Below are positions 17,166-26,296 of a DNA stretch of 64,000 nt, one piece after another (within the stretch, counting starts at the first letter, position 1; the number at the start of each line of letters is the position of its first letter). The position numbers were made by a program, and so were the translations under genes. This stretch comes from Sphingomonas sp. 1F27F7B (GTDB taxonomy: Bacteria > Pseudomonadota > Alphaproteobacteria > Sphingomonadales > Sphingomonadaceae). The stretch is taken from NCBI RefSeq assembly GCF_005503355.1, contig NZ_SCMK01000017.1, forward strand, positions 41,103 to 105,102, read 5' to 3'. Under the pieces are notes generated by a model. It was not told the origin of the DNA and searched no databases. It worked only from the letters and a program-made list of their open reading frames with translations.

Positions 17166-17596
17166 AGCCGCGCCCCGAGGGCATCGCGCTCGCCGCCGCC
17201 GGTGCGCTGGCGATTGCCATGCCGGTTGTGCTGCTGCTGCCGGGCAAGGCCGACAGGAGACCCAGGGCCGCGCCCGTTCCCGCGCCGATCGGTGCCGGCA
17301 CGATGCCGGCGCTGGCGCGCGTCTATGAGCGGCCGCTGTTCGGCGCCGCGGAGCCCGCCGAAGCACCCGCCGACGCCCCCCGGCTGGTGGGCATTGTCGG
17401 CCGGCTCAACGTCGATGCCGTGGCGCTGGTCAAGGCCGGCGACGGCGCGACCCGCACGCTCGCGATCGGGGAGAGCGTTGACGGCTGGAGCCTCGCCGGC
17501 CTTGCGATCGACGCGGCCTTCTTCACACGCGGCAGCGAGCGGGTGCGCGTGCCCTTGCCGATCGAGCCGGCGGGGTCGGGAGAGCCTGGGCAATAG
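17162..17596 (+). CDS. GspC-like protein with only a homology-region domain
   Basis: A 144-residue protein (ATG at 17162 in an ATGA overlap; an in-frame ATG two codons earlier is equally possible). It has one membrane helix (residues 9-28), a proline-rich linker, and then a domain starting VYERPLFGAAEP and continuing RLVGIVG, ALVKAG and AIGESVDGWSLAGLA, which is the pattern of the GspC homology region that binds the secretin. It lacks the PDZ domain found in the full GspC at 20986. It is the third gene of the triad and may connect that set to the GspD secretin coded nearby. Confidence 0.62.
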   Translation: MKPRPEGIALAAAGALAIAMPVVLLLPGKADRRPRAAPVPAPIGAGTMPALARVYERPLFGAAEPAEAPADAPRLVGIVGRLNVDAVALVKAGDGATRTLAIGESVDGWSLAGLAIDAAFFTRGSERVRVPLPIEPAGSGEPGQ

Positions 17597-17707
17597 CTGG
17601 AAGGGATGCCTGCGACCTTTGGTCGGCGCGGCGGGACGTCCATACGTGTTGTGCCCTAGTGTTGTGCCCTAGGTTGAGAACTCAAACAAGTATCTGATGT
17701 TCCTTCG

Positions 17708-17733
17708 TCATCCCCGCGCAGGCGCGGATGACG
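17708..17733. repeat. Palindromic repeat, GTCATCCCCGC family
   Basis: A 26-base near-palindrome: GTCATCCCCGCGC, then AGGCGCGGATGAC. Related copies are at 30032-30111, 39317-39396 and 40928-40953. It lies between convergent genes, where it may aid termination. This family is abundant between genes in sphingomonads and is REP-like. Confidence 0.75.
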
Positions 17734-17757
17734 GAGTTAGCTGAATAAGTCCCCAAC

Positions 17758-18834
17758 CTAGTCCTTCAGGCGCGTCGGATCGACCACGACGTGACGAATC
17801 CGCTGCCGATCCCAAGTATAGGTGATGTGCACCAGCCCGTCGGTCGACTGGATCACCGCCGGATAGGCATAGCCGTCGGGCAGCGGTTCGGTTTCCAGCG
17901 TCAGCGCCGGGCGCCAGTGCACTCCGTCGCGCGACATCGCGATGTTGAGCGGATAGCGTCTGCCGGAGCCGGGCGTCTCGGGTAGTTGGGCGGCGTGATT
18001 ATAGACGATCAGCTGGCGCCCGTCCTTCAGCGTCATGGCATCGGTGCCCGAATTGGGATTGGGGAGGTCGACCGCGAACAGCTTGCCCCAGCTCTTCCCA
18101 TTGTCGGCGGACTGGGTTGCCGCCAGCACACCCTCGCGCGTGCGGGCGATCGCTTCCAGCTTGCCGCCGGGAAGGAACAGGATGCTGGGCTGGATGGCAT
18201 CGAAGCGCGTGTCGGGATCAACAGGGCCCGTTGTCGACCAGCTTCCGCCGGCGTCCTCGCTGCGCTCGAAATGCAGCTTCCAGCGCCCGCTGCCTTCGTC
18301 CTCGGTGCTCGACGGTGAAAGCCAGGCGCCGCCATGCAGTATGACCGGCTTGTTCTTGATCGGGCCAAGGATGCCTGCCGGCAGCCGCCGCGCACCGCTC
18401 CAGTGGCGCCCGCCATCGGTGGAGGTGGTCACCATGCCCCACCATCGTTGAGGGCTTGGGCCGACCTTGTAATAGAGGTGCAGCGGGCCGGCCGGGTCCT
18501 GGAACAGGACGGGGTTCCAGGTCGGCAGGCGGGTGCCGTCCGGCTGGATGCCGTTGGCGACCGATTTCGGCGTCTCCCAGCCCTTTGCGCCGCGCCGCGC
18601 GAACCAGATCTCGACGTCGGGATTCCGTTCGTGCGTGCCGCCGAACCAGGCAGCGGCAAGCGTGCCGTCCAGGGTCTGCACGATCGTCGAGGCATGGCTC
18701 TGGGGGTAGGGTGCCGTCCGATAGATGAACTCGCGTAGCAGCACGGCGTCCTGCCCCGGCGCCGCAGTCATGGGCGCCCCCGATGGAACCGCCGAAATCG
18801 GGAGCGTCACGGCAAGCATCAGAATGCGCATCAT
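17758..18834 (-). CDS. Secreted sialidase-like (BNR repeat) protein
   Basis: A 358-residue secreted protein, start ATG at 18834, with a signal peptide ending around residue 25. The body is a six-bladed propeller of the sialidase superfamily: at least four Asp-box turns are visible (STDGGRHW, SEDAGGSW, SADNGKSW and SRDGVHW). It matches the BNR_2 type, whose members include exo-sialidases but also many glycosidases of other specificity, and the arginine triad of true sialidases cannot be confirmed by eye. It lies between gspD and the GspL/M/C-like triad, which is unusual inside a secretion cluster and suggests it may be a substrate of that system. The start of gspD transcription is on the same strand, 68 bases upstream. 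Confidence 0.72.
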   Translation of the reverse strand: MMRILMLAVTLPISAVPSGAPMTAAPGQDAVLLREFIYRTAPYPQSHASTIVQTLDGTLAAAWFGGTHERNPDVEIWFARRGAKGWETPKSVANGIQPDGTRLPTWNPVLFQDPAGPLHLYYKVGPSPQRWWGMVTTSTDGGRHWSGARRLPAGILGPIKNKPVILHGGAWLSPSSTEDEGSGRWKLHFERSEDAGGSWSTTGPVDPDTRFDAIQPSILFLPGGKLEAIARTREGVLAATQSADNGKSWGKLFAVDLPNPNSGTDAMTLKDGRQLIVYNHAAQLPETPGSGRRYPLNIAMSRDGVHWRPALTLETEPLPDGYAYPAVIQSTDGLVHITYTWDRQRIRHVVVDPTRLKD

Positions 18835-18901
18835 CAGGACTGCCTTTGTGCGGTCGAAGACGGAGGTTCGGCAGCATGTCGTCCGTGCGGAGGGCGGCCC
18901 C

Positions 18902-20974
18902 TCAGTAGATCCCGTCGATCTCCACCGTCAGCCGCGGCGTCGGCGGAGCGAGCAACAGGCTGCCGCGCTTGGAATTGGCGAGCTCGTCCGCCCGCAGGCG
19001 GTTGTAGCGGTCCTTCGACGCCGCAGCCGCATCGGCGCCGTCACGCAGGATCGTCGGCTTGAGGAAGATGAACAGCGTGCGCTTCTGGTGCGTTTCGCGC
19101 CGGCTCTTGAACAGCTCGCCGACGATCGGGATGTCGCCCAGGATCGGCACCTGCTGGCGCGTGTCCTGATAATCGTCCGCGGTCAGGCCGCCGAGGATGA
19201 TCGTCTGGCCATTGTCGGCGAGCACCGTAGTGGTGATCGCGCGGCGATTGGTGACGAGGTCGGACGCTGCCTGGGTTTGCGCCTCGGCGATCGACGAGGC
19301 TTCCTGGTTCACTTGGAGCCGGATCGTGTCGCCCGCATTGATCCGCGGCAGCACCCGCAGCGTGATGCCCACGTCCTTGCGCTCGATCGTGGTATAGGGG
19401 TTCACGGTCGAGGAATTGGTCAGGATCGAGCCGGTGAGGAACGGTACGTTCTGGCCCGAGACGAACTCGCCCGCGACATTGTCGAGCACGGTGATCTGCG
19501 GAGTGGAGAGCAGGTTGGCCCGCGTCGAGGTGCCAAGCGCCTGGACCAGCACGGAGAAATCGTTGCCGATCGCGATATTGGCGTTGAGCCCGGTGCCGAT
19601 TGCCCCAGCCGCCGGCACCTTGAGCGCGGTCAGGATCTGGCCCAGGGACACGCCCGACTGGGTGAACGAAGTCGCCACGCCCTTCACCTGGTTGATCACC
19701 GCGCCGCTGGTACCGATCTGCACGCCCAGCGCTTCCGCGTCGTCGCCGGTGATCTCGGCGATCGCCGCTTCGATCAGCACCTGGGGGCGGCGCACGTCGA
19801 GATCGGTGATCAGCGGCTCGATCGAGGCGATGGCGGCCGGCGTGCCGCGCACCACCACGGCGTTGAGCTCGGGCGCCGGCTGCACGGTCAGCTCGGGCGT
19901 GACGAAGCCCTTGGGCGTCTGCGTCTGCACGCTCTGCATCGTCGTGCCGGTGGTGCTGGCGCTCTGCATCGCGCTGCCGATGCCGCCGCTGGTCGAGGCC
20001 GAGCTGTTGGGCAGCGCCGAGAGATTCTGGTTGTTCTGGCTCAGCCGCGCAAACGGATTTGAATTGCTGTTGCTGCCCAGGCTGGTCGCGATCGGATTGT
20101 CGGCGCTCTCGCCCTGGCCGAGTACGCCGCGCAGCACGTCGGTCACTGTCTCGGCATCGGCATAGTTCAGGCGGAACATGCGGGTGATCGGCGTCGCGCC
20201 GCCCGGCTGGTCGAGCGAGATCAGCATCTTGCGTGCCTCGGCGACCGAAGCCGGCGTGCCGCGCACGATCACCGTGTTGCTGCGCGCATCGGCCGCCACG
20301 CGGGTGCCTTCGCCCAGCACGGTCTGGAGCGACTGGGCCACGTCGGTGGCGTTGCCGTTCTTCATCGCCAGGGTGAAGAAGGTCGCGCCGCTGCCGCCGT
20401 CGAGCTGGCGGGCGATCGCCTCCACGCGGCGGACATTGTCGGCATAGTCGGTGATGACCACGGCATTGGGCGTGCTCAGCGGCTCGACGCTGCCGAAAGT
20501 CGCGACCAGCGGGCGCACCACCCGGGCGACGTCCGCCGCCGGCACGTTCTGCAGCCGCACCATCCGGGTCACCAGTTCCTGGCCCGATACGCCTCGGCTG
20601 GGGATGCCGCCGTCGCGCACCGCATTGGCCGCCGGCACGATTCGCCAGGCACGCCCCGAGCGCACCGCCGCGAAGCCGTTGGCGCGCAGGACGGACTGGA
20701 ACAGCTCCCACACGCCCTGGGGCGACAGCGGCGTCGACGAGGTGACGGTCACCACGCCCTTCACCGCCGGATCGAGGATCAGCGTGCGCCCGGTAATGCG
20801 CGAGATCTGGTCGGCCACGTCGGAAATCTCGACGCCGCGCATGTTCACCACCACGTCGCCGGTGCCCGCATCCTGCGGGGCGGGCGCGGAGCTGGATGCC
20901 GTTTGGGCGACGGCGACCGTGTCGAGGGCGATCCCGGCGAGCGCGAGGGCGGCGATGGCGGAGCGAATCTTCAC
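18902..20974 (-). CDS. gspD: Type II secretion system secretin GspD
   Basis: A 690-residue outer-membrane secretin forming the exit channel. A signal peptide (residues 1-23) is followed by an N0 domain (VVVNMRGVEISDVADQIS), three N-domains (NVPAADVARVVRPL, TLAMKNGNATDVAQSL, RMFRLNYADAETV), a Ser/Gln-rich stretch near residues 290-340, and the C-terminal secretin core with VLIEAAIAEITGDDAEALG, VPFLTGS and the closing DIPIVGELFKSR and LFIFLKPTI. No pilotin-binding S-domain is obvious. It is the last core gene of a minus-strand operon gspG-H-I-C-D, with 11 bases between gspC and gspD. Confidence 0.96.
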   Translation of the reverse strand: MKIRSAIAALALAGIALDTVAVAQTASSSAPAPQDAGTGDVVVNMRGVEISDVADQISRITGRTLILDPAVKGVVTVTSSTPLSPQGVWELFQSVLRANGFAAVRSGRAWRIVPAANAVRDGGIPSRGVSGQELVTRMVRLQNVPAADVARVVRPLVATFGSVEPLSTPNAVVITDYADNVRRVEAIARQLDGGSGATFFTLAMKNGNATDVAQSLQTVLGEGTRVAADARSNTVIVRGTPASVAEARKMLISLDQPGGATPITRMFRLNYADAETVTDVLRGVLGQGESADNPIATSLGSNSNSNPFARLSQNNQNLSALPNSSASTSGGIGSAMQSASTTGTTMQSVQTQTPKGFVTPELTVQPAPELNAVVVRGTPAAIASIEPLITDLDVRRPQVLIEAAIAEITGDDAEALGVQIGTSGAVINQVKGVATSFTQSGVSLGQILTALKVPAAGAIGTGLNANIAIGNDFSVLVQALGTSTRANLLSTPQITVLDNVAGEFVSGQNVPFLTGSILTNSSTVNPYTTIERKDVGITLRVLPRINAGDTIRLQVNQEASSIAEAQTQAASDLVTNRRAITTTVLADNGQTIILGGLTADDYQDTRQQVPILGDIPIVGELFKSRRETHQKRTLFIFLKPTILRDGADAAAASKDRYNRLRADELANSKRGSLLLAPPTPRLTVEIDGIY

Positions 20975-20985
20975 GGGGAGTCTCT

Positions 20986-21801
20986 CTATCGGAGCGGCAC
21001 GGTAAGCGTCAGCCGCTTCCCGTCGCGCAGGATCTGAATCTGGGCGGAGCCGCTCGTCTGGGCCGCCGCGAAGGCGCCCTGGGCGGCGATGGGGTCGGAC
21101 AGGGCGGTACCGTTGACCGACTGGATCACGTCGCCCGCCACCATGCCCGGCGGGCCATTGTCACCGATGCGGTAGCCGCCGGAGACGGGCGTCGCGTCGA
21201 AGCGCTGGAGGATGCCGGCCACCGTCGCCTGGGGCGGTGCCGCGGTGGGCGCGGGCGGGCCGCCCGCCGTGCGGGCCGGCGCGGTCACCGGGTTGGCGGC
21301 GGGCGCGGGCGGGCGGCCGGCGGCGGCGGCCTGGCGCTGCTCGGGCGTCAGCGTCGGATCGGGGAAGGCGAGGAACTCGCTCCGCCCGCCACTGGCCAGG
21401 ATCACCCGGTCGGGCAGGATCGACTGGATCGTCGCGCCCTCGATGGTGTCGCCCACCTTGTAGCTCTTGGGCGGCTGTCCGCTCACCGAGATGAAGGCGG
21501 TGGAGCGTTCGGCGGGGCCCGCCGCGATCACGCCCTTCAGCTCGAGGGGCAGGCCGGTCACCTGGCCCGCTTCCGAGGCGGGCGCCTTGCCGAACGGCGC
21601 GAGCGCCACCGCTGCTCCGATATCCGGCACCGCCGCGGGGCCGCCGCTTCCGGAAGATACGCTGATCGCGCCGGTGCCCGCATGGCCGGCGATCCGCCAG
21701 GTGAGGCCCGCAAGCGCCACCGCCACCGAGACGACCATCGCGCCGGTGAACAGGTTGAGCCCGATGCGCGCCTGGCGCGGAGTGAGGGTGAGGGCGGCCA
21801 T
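20986..21801 (-). CDS. gspC: Type II secretion system protein GspC
   Basis: A 271-residue inner-membrane protein linking the assembly platform to the secretin. ATG at 21801 overlaps the gspI stop (TAATG). It has one membrane helix (residues 12-36), the homology region (APFGKAP, LELKGVIAAGP, YKVGDTIEGATIQSILPDRV) and, after an Ala/Pro-rich linker, a PDZ-like domain (GYRIGDNGPP, VAGDVIQSVNG, RDGKRLTLTVPLR). Substrate recruitment is usually ascribed to this domain. Gene order matches a gspG-H-I-C-D operon. Confidence 0.93.
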   Translation of the reverse strand: MAALTLTPRQARIGLNLFTGAMVVSVAVALAGLTWRIAGHAGTGAISVSSGSGGPAAVPDIGAAVALAPFGKAPASEAGQVTGLPLELKGVIAAGPAERSTAFISVSGQPPKSYKVGDTIEGATIQSILPDRVILASGGRSEFLAFPDPTLTPEQRQAAAAGRPPAPAANPVTAPARTAGGPPAPTAAPPQATVAGILQRFDATPVSGGYRIGDNGPPGMVAGDVIQSVNGTALSDPIAAQGAFAAAQTSGSAQIQILRDGKRLTLTVPLR

Positions 21802-22172
21802 TACAGCTTGCGTCCGTCCACGAAGCCGTCGAGCGATGCAAGCGCGCTCTTCTCCGTGCCGGCGAACACTTCGATGCGGACGCGCTCGATCTCCGGGTCG
21901 TCGGTCCGCCGTTTCTCCACCGCGACCCGCCATTGCTGGCCCAGCATCTCCACCTGGTCGCTGCCCGGGGCATTGGCCTGCAATTCGGCCATGCGGTTTT
22001 CCGCGACCCACATGGCGGTGGTGCGGCGCTCCATCGCCCGAGTGGAATCGATGTGCGATTCGACGGTGCGCATCAGCCCGACGGTGGCGATGGCGAGCAC
22101 GGCCAGCGCGACGAGCGCCTCGATCAGCGAGAAGCCGGCCTCGCCGTCATGATCGACAGCCCCGGCCATCAC
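21801..22172 (-). CDS. gspI: Type II secretion minor pseudopilin GspI
   Basis: A 123-residue pseudopilin. The prepilin peptidase site is EAG/FSLIEALVAL at residues 12-22, with Glu at position +5 of the mature protein and a hydrophobic helix after it. It joins GspJ, GspK and GspH in the tip complex of the pseudopilus. Its start overlaps the gspH stop by four bases and its stop overlaps the gspC start. Confidence 0.93.
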   Translation of the reverse strand: MMAGAVDHDGEAGFSLIEALVALAVLAIATVGLMRTVESHIDSTRAMERRTTAMWVAENRMAELQANAPGSDQVEMLGQQWRVAVEKRRTDDPEIERVRIEVFAGTEKSALASLDGFVDGRKL

Positions 22173-22651
22173 GACGCCACCGCCGGGAACGCGCGGACGG
22201 TCATCCCGTCATAGACGACGGTCCAGCGCCGCTGCCCGCTCTCGATCACCGCCTGCATCGGCTTCCCCGCACCGTCGACGCCGAGCACGACCGGCGGCTT
22301 GACGCTCAGCGTCATCACCATGCCGCCCGGCAGCTTGTGGAAGCCGAATGCGTCGTCGGTGCGCGGCATGGCCTTGCCGTTGGCGCCGATCGTCGCAAAG
22401 CCATAGCCGTTCTTCTGCACGGTGAAGGCGATCGTCCGGTCGGCGAGCATCGCATCGTCGGCGGCAGCCTGGAGTCGCGTCGCGAGCCGGCGCGCCTCGG
22501 TCTCCACGCTGGGCGCGCGGGTCACCGAACCCATGCCGAGTGCCACCGCGCCCGCCATCACCGCAATGATGACCAGCACGATCATCATCTCGATCAGCGT
22601 CATGCCTGCCTCGGACGGGCGACCGCGCATCGCGATGTCGGCCCCCCGCAT
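22169..22651 (-). CDS. gspH: Type II secretion minor pseudopilin GspH
   Basis: A 160-residue pseudopilin. The processing site is EAG/MTLIEMMIVLVII near residues 14-28, with the usual Glu at +5. The first 16 residues form the cleaved leader, and a second in-frame ATG at residue 8 is an alternative start. The C-terminal part (about 60-160) fits the beta-rich GspH domain. It lies five bases from gspG and overlaps gspI. Confidence 0.92.
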   Translation of the reverse strand: MRGADIAMRGRPSEAGMTLIEMMIVLVIIAVMAGAVALGMGSVTRAPSVETEARRLATRLQAAADDAMLADRTIAFTVQKNGYGFATIGANGKAMPRTDDAFGFHKLPGGMVMTLSVKPPVVLGVDGAGKPMQAVIESGQRRWTVVYDGMTVRAFPAVAS

Positions 22652-22656
22652 CGGGG

Positions 22657-23136
22657 TCAGCCCTTGCCTTCGATATCGGCGTCCACGCCTTCGCCGCCGG
22701 GCTTGCCGTCCTTGCCGAGCGAGCGAATCGTGAAGCTGCCGCCCTCGGACCGATACTCATAGGGCTTGCCCCAGGCATCGAGCGCCGGCGCAGAGAGATA
22801 GCCGCCCTGCGGATAGGTCGACGGCACCGGTGGCGCGGTCGGCTTCTCGGTCAGCGCCTTCAGGCCCTGCTCGGTGGTGGGATAGTCGCCATTGTCGAGC
22901 CGGTACATCTTCAGCGCGCCCGAAATGGTGGCGATGTTGCTCCTGGTGGCGGTGGCCTTGGCTTCGTCCGGCCGGCCCATCACGTTCATCGCGATCAGCC
23001 CCGCGACGATCGCGATGATCACCAGCACGATCATCATTTCGATGAGCGTGAGGCCGGCCTCGCCGTCGGGAACGGCGTGCTTGCGGTTGCGCACCTTAGG
23101 TGCGATGTCACAGAACTGTTTCAAAACTATGCGCAT
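22657..23136 (-). CDS. gspG: Type II secretion major pseudopilin GspG
   Basis: A 159-residue major pseudopilin. ATG at 23136 has a ggggcggg site upstream; a longer open frame extends left of it but has no signal. The leader of 27 residues ends EAG/LTLIEMMIVLVIIAIV with Glu at +5. The C-terminal domain shows the GspG hallmarks: LDNGDYPTTEQGLKAL, YLSAPALDAWGKPYEY and SLGKDGKPGGEG, the latter including the calcium-binding loop. It is first in the minus-strand operon and starts only 39 bases from the divergent gspL. Confidence 0.95.
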   Translation of the reverse strand: MRIVLKQFCDIAPKVRNRKHAVPDGEAGLTLIEMMIVLVIIAIVAGLIAMNVMGRPDEAKATATRSNIATISGALKMYRLDNGDYPTTEQGLKALTEKPTAPPVPSTYPQGGYLSAPALDAWGKPYEYRSEGGSFTIRSLGKDGKPGGEGVDADIEGKG

Positions 23137-23175
23137 CCCCGCCCCATGCGTCCTGCCCATGAAGCAAATGTGACA

Positions 23176-24300
23176 ATGAGCCCGAACACCAGGCCAAACA
23201 CCAGGGGTGTGTCCGACCCATCCGAGCCGCCCGCCGCGGGCGTGTGGACGCTGGCGGGTGACCGCCTGATCATAGCCGTGCGGGACTGGCCCGCAACCAT
23301 TCTCGTCCCCACTGGCCAGGTGCGGCTGCTCGCGGTCGATCTGCCGCTGCCCAGCCATGCGCGCCGCGTTGCCGCATTGCCTTTCGCGATCGAGGATCGA
23401 ATCGCCGAGCCGGTCGATTCGGTGCATCTTGCCCTGGGCGAGGCGATCGCACCGGGCCGCTATCTGGTCGGCGTCGTCCGCCACGAGACGATGGCGGGCT
23501 GGGTCGCCCAGGCGGAGGAGGCCGGCATCGGCCATGCCGCGATGGTCCCCGACGTGCTGACCCTGCCGCGACCGGCCGAGGGCTGGGCGGTGTCGCAGGC
23601 CGGCGGCCGCGCCGCGGTGCGCGATGCGGAGGGGACGGGCTTCGAAGTTCCCGCCGCCTTGCTCCGGCCCGCCTGGGAAGCTGCCGCCCGCCCGGCGGTG
23701 ACCAGCTATGGCGAGCGCCTGCCCGACGACATGCAGCAGGGCGCGGCCACGCTCGACCCTTCCGCCTTCGGGCCTGCTGCCGCCGCCGCGGTCGCTGCGC
23801 TCAACCTGCGCCAGGGCGCCTATGCGGTGCGCAAGGCGGCGGGTTCGGGCCTGTGGCGCAAGTTCGCCTGGGTTGCCGCGATCGGCGCCGCCGCGCATGT
23901 CGTCATCGCGCTGGGCGATGTGATCATGCTCCGGAGCATCGCCGATCGCCGCGAGGCGGAGGCGCGCGCCACGGCTTCGCTCGCCGCGCCGGGCGTGGCG
24001 CTGGGCGACGATCTCGCCAATTCGATCACCGGCATGCTGCCGGCGGGCGGCGGCGCCCGGGTGCCCCAGCCCTTCCTGCCGCTCGTCAACCGCGTTTCCG
24101 TTGCGCTCGAGCCGCTCGCCGGCGCGTTCGTGGTGCGGGCGATGACCTTCCAGGGCAAGCTGCTCACGCTCGATCTCGACGCCTCGCCCGATGCGGGTCT
24201 GGTGTCGCGGATCGAAGCGACGCTCAAGGGAGCCGGGGTAGGGGCGCAGGTCGTGCGCTCGCCCGAAGGCGCGATCCGTATTACGGCGAGCGCCGCATGA
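23176..24300 (+). CDS. gspL: Type II secretion system protein GspL
   Basis: A 374-residue inner-membrane platform protein. ATG at 23176 gives a 20-residue polar head before the actin-like cytoplasmic domain (LAGDRLIIAVRDWP, AALPFAIEDRIAEPVDSVH, GVVRHETMAGW). One membrane helix lies around residues 235-255 (FAWVAAIGAAAHVVIALGDV) and a periplasmic ferredoxin-like domain follows. The cytoplasmic part binds the GspE ATPase, which is encoded two genes downstream. The stop overlaps gspM (ATGA). It is divergent from gspG with a 39-base gap that must hold both promoters. Confidence 0.88.
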   Translation: MSPNTRPNTRGVSDPSEPPAAGVWTLAGDRLIIAVRDWPATILVPTGQVRLLAVDLPLPSHARRVAALPFAIEDRIAEPVDSVHLALGEAIAPGRYLVGVVRHETMAGWVAQAEEAGIGHAAMVPDVLTLPRPAEGWAVSQAGGRAAVRDAEGTGFEVPAALLRPAWEAAARPAVTSYGERLPDDMQQGAATLDPSAFGPAAAAAVAALNLRQGAYAVRKAAGSGLWRKFAWVAAIGAAAHVVIALGDVIMLRSIADRREAEARATASLAAPGVALGDDLANSITGMLPAGGGARVPQPFLPLVNRVSVALEPLAGAFVVRAMTFQGKLLTLDLDASPDAGLVSRIEATLKGAGVGAQVVRSPEGAIRITASAA

Positions 24301-24794
24301 GACTGATTCTCGCCCGCATGCCGGCGCTCGACGCCGCGTTGATCCGCTTCGACGGCTGGTGGGGCAGCCGCAGCCGCCGCGAGCAGGTCATGCTCGGCGG
24401 CCTCGCCCTGTTTCTCGCTGCGCTGGTGTTGGTCTTCGGCGTGATCAAGCCGCTCCAGTCCGCCCGGGCCGCCGCGCTGCAGGACATCCGTACCTATGAG
24501 ACGCTCACTGCCCGCATCCGCGCGGCGGGCACGCTGAACGCCAGCCAGCCCCAGCGCCGCCAGGGCTCGCCCGCCGAAGTGATCACGGGATCGGCGCCCG
24601 GTTTTGGCCTTGCCGCCACCGTCGCGCCGATTCCGGGCGGCGCGCGTGCGACGATCGCCGACGGCGGCTATGATTCGGTCATGGCCTGGCTTGCCGATCT
24701 TTCGGTGACCAGCAGCCTGCGCATCAAGCGCGTCGACCTCCAGAAGGCCGCGGCGCCCGGCCGGGTCAGCGCCACCGTGGATTTCGGCGGATGA
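24297..24794 (+). CDS. gspM: Type II secretion system protein GspM
   Basis: A 165-residue bitopic inner-membrane protein. It has a short cytoplasmic head with the typical RREQVMLGG before the membrane helix (about 37-57), a helical stalk and a ferredoxin-like domain (GFGLAATVAPIPGGAR). Both ends overlap neighbours by four bases (ATGA), so gspL-M-E is tightly coupled. Confidence 0.9.
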   Translation: MRLILARMPALDAALIRFDGWWGSRSRREQVMLGGLALFLAALVLVFGVIKPLQSARAAALQDIRTYETLTARIRAAGTLNASQPQRRQGSPAEVITGSAPGFGLAATVAPIPGGARATIADGGYDSVMAWLADLSVTSSLRIKRVDLQKAAAPGRVSATVDFGG

Positions 24795-26275
24795 ACGAGA
24801 TGCTGATCCTCGCCGACGAGGCCCCCGTCACGCTGCCCTATGGCTTCGCGCGCCGGAACGGCGTGCTGCTGCGCGTCACCGATACGGGCGTGGAGTGCGT
24901 CCACAAGACGGGCGCCGCGCTCGACGGCCTGCTCGAGGTTCAGCGCCTCGCCCCGGCCGCGCGTTTCGTCCCGGTGCCCGACGACCAGTTCGACGCGGCC
25001 CTGAGCGCAGCCTATTCGGGCGCCGGCGCCGCCGCCGACATCGATCTGGGCGACATGGACCTGGCCGCGCTCGCCGACAGCGCTGCCTCGGTCGATGATC
25101 TGCTCGACACGCGCGACGACGCTCCCGTCATCCGCCTGATCAACGCGCTGCTGCTCGAGGCGGTGCGCGAGGGCGCCTCGGACGTGCATGTCGAGACGCA
25201 GGAGAAGCGCCTCGTCGTCCGCTTCCGGATCGACGGCGTGCTGCGCGACATGATCGAGCCGCCGCGCGCGCTCGCGCCGCTGCTGGTCAGCCGCATCAAG
25301 GTGATGGCGAAGCTCGACATCGCCGAGCGTCGCATTCCCCAGGACGGCCGCGTGACGCTGCGCATCGGCGGCCACGACGTAGATGCCCGCGTCTCCACGA
25401 TCCCGACCCAGCATGGCGAGCGGGTGGTGATGCGCCTGCTCGAAAAGGGGTCGCTGCGCCTCGACATGGAAGTGCTCGGCATGAGCGAGCGCGATCGCGG
25501 CGTGTTCACGCGCCTGCTCGAACGCCCGCACGGCATGCTGCTGGTCACGGGACCCACCGGCTCGGGCAAGACGACCACGCTCTATGCCGCGCTCCACCGC
25601 CTGAACGACCGCAAGCGCAACATCATGACGGTCGAGGATCCGATCGAATATGAGCTGGCGGGCATCGGCCAGACCCAGGTCAACCCGCGCACCGACATGA
25701 CCTTCGCCCGCGGCCTGCGCGCGATCCTGCGGCAGGATCCGGACGTGATCATGGTGGGCGAGATCCGCGATCAGGAGACCGCCCAGGTCGCCGTCCGCTC
25801 GTCGATGACCGGGCACTTCGTGCTCTCGACGCTGCACACCAACAGCGCGGTCGGCTCGGTGACGCGGCTGATCGACATGGGCGTCGAGCGCTACCTGCTC
25901 TCCCCGATGGTCGTGGGTCTGTGCGCCCAGCGCCTGGTCCGCAAGCTCTGCCAGAATTGCGCGAAGCAGGACGAAGCGAGCGAGGCGGACTCGCTGCTGC
26001 TCGGCGGCGCGATCAAGCCCGGCAAGAAGATCTGGCGCGCGGTCGGCTGTGCGGAATGTCACGGCGAAGGCTATCGGGGCCGCGCGGGCCTCTACGAAGT
26101 CGTCGCGGTCGACGAGAAGTTCCAGAAGCTGATCCATGACGGCGCGTCCGAGGCCGAGCTCGAAGCCTATGCCCGCAAGGACAATCCCAGCCTGCTCGAC
26201 GACGGCATCGCGAAAGTGAAGGCGGGCGTCACGACCGTCCAGGAAGTTGCGCGCGTGACCAAGGAAGAGTCCTGA
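24791..26275 (+). CDS. gspE: Type II secretion system ATPase GspE
   Basis: A 494-residue cytoplasmic hexameric ATPase that powers pseudopilus assembly. An N-terminal domain binds GspL. The core has the Walker A motif GPTGSGKTTT (near residue 255), the Asp box (MTVEDPIEYE), Walker B (IMVGEIRDQETA) and the His box (STLHTNSAVGS). The CM zinc motif is present as two pairs: CQNC and, 33 residues on, CAEC. All catalytic residues appear intact. The gene follows gspM with a 4-base overlap and ends the plus-strand L-M-E operon; a small convergent gene lies 22 bases after it. Confidence 0.96.
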   Translation: MNEMLILADEAPVTLPYGFARRNGVLLRVTDTGVECVHKTGAALDGLLEVQRLAPAARFVPVPDDQFDAALSAAYSGAGAAADIDLGDMDLAALADSAASVDDLLDTRDDAPVIRLINALLLEAVREGASDVHVETQEKRLVVRFRIDGVLRDMIEPPRALAPLLVSRIKVMAKLDIAERRIPQDGRVTLRIGGHDVDARVSTIPTQHGERVVMRLLEKGSLRLDMEVLGMSERDRGVFTRLLERPHGMLLVTGPTGSGKTTTLYAALHRLNDRKRNIMTVEDPIEYELAGIGQTQVNPRTDMTFARGLRAILRQDPDVIMVGEIRDQETAQVAVRSSMTGHFVLSTLHTNSAVGSVTRLIDMGVERYLLSPMVVGLCAQRLVRKLCQNCAKQDEASEADSLLLGGAIKPGKKIWRAVGCAECHGEGYRGRAGLYEVVAVDEKFQKLIHDGASEAELEAYARKDNPSLLDDGIAKVKAGVTTVQEVARVTKEES

Positions 26276-26296
26276 CGCCCGCCGGCAGGCGTCAGC

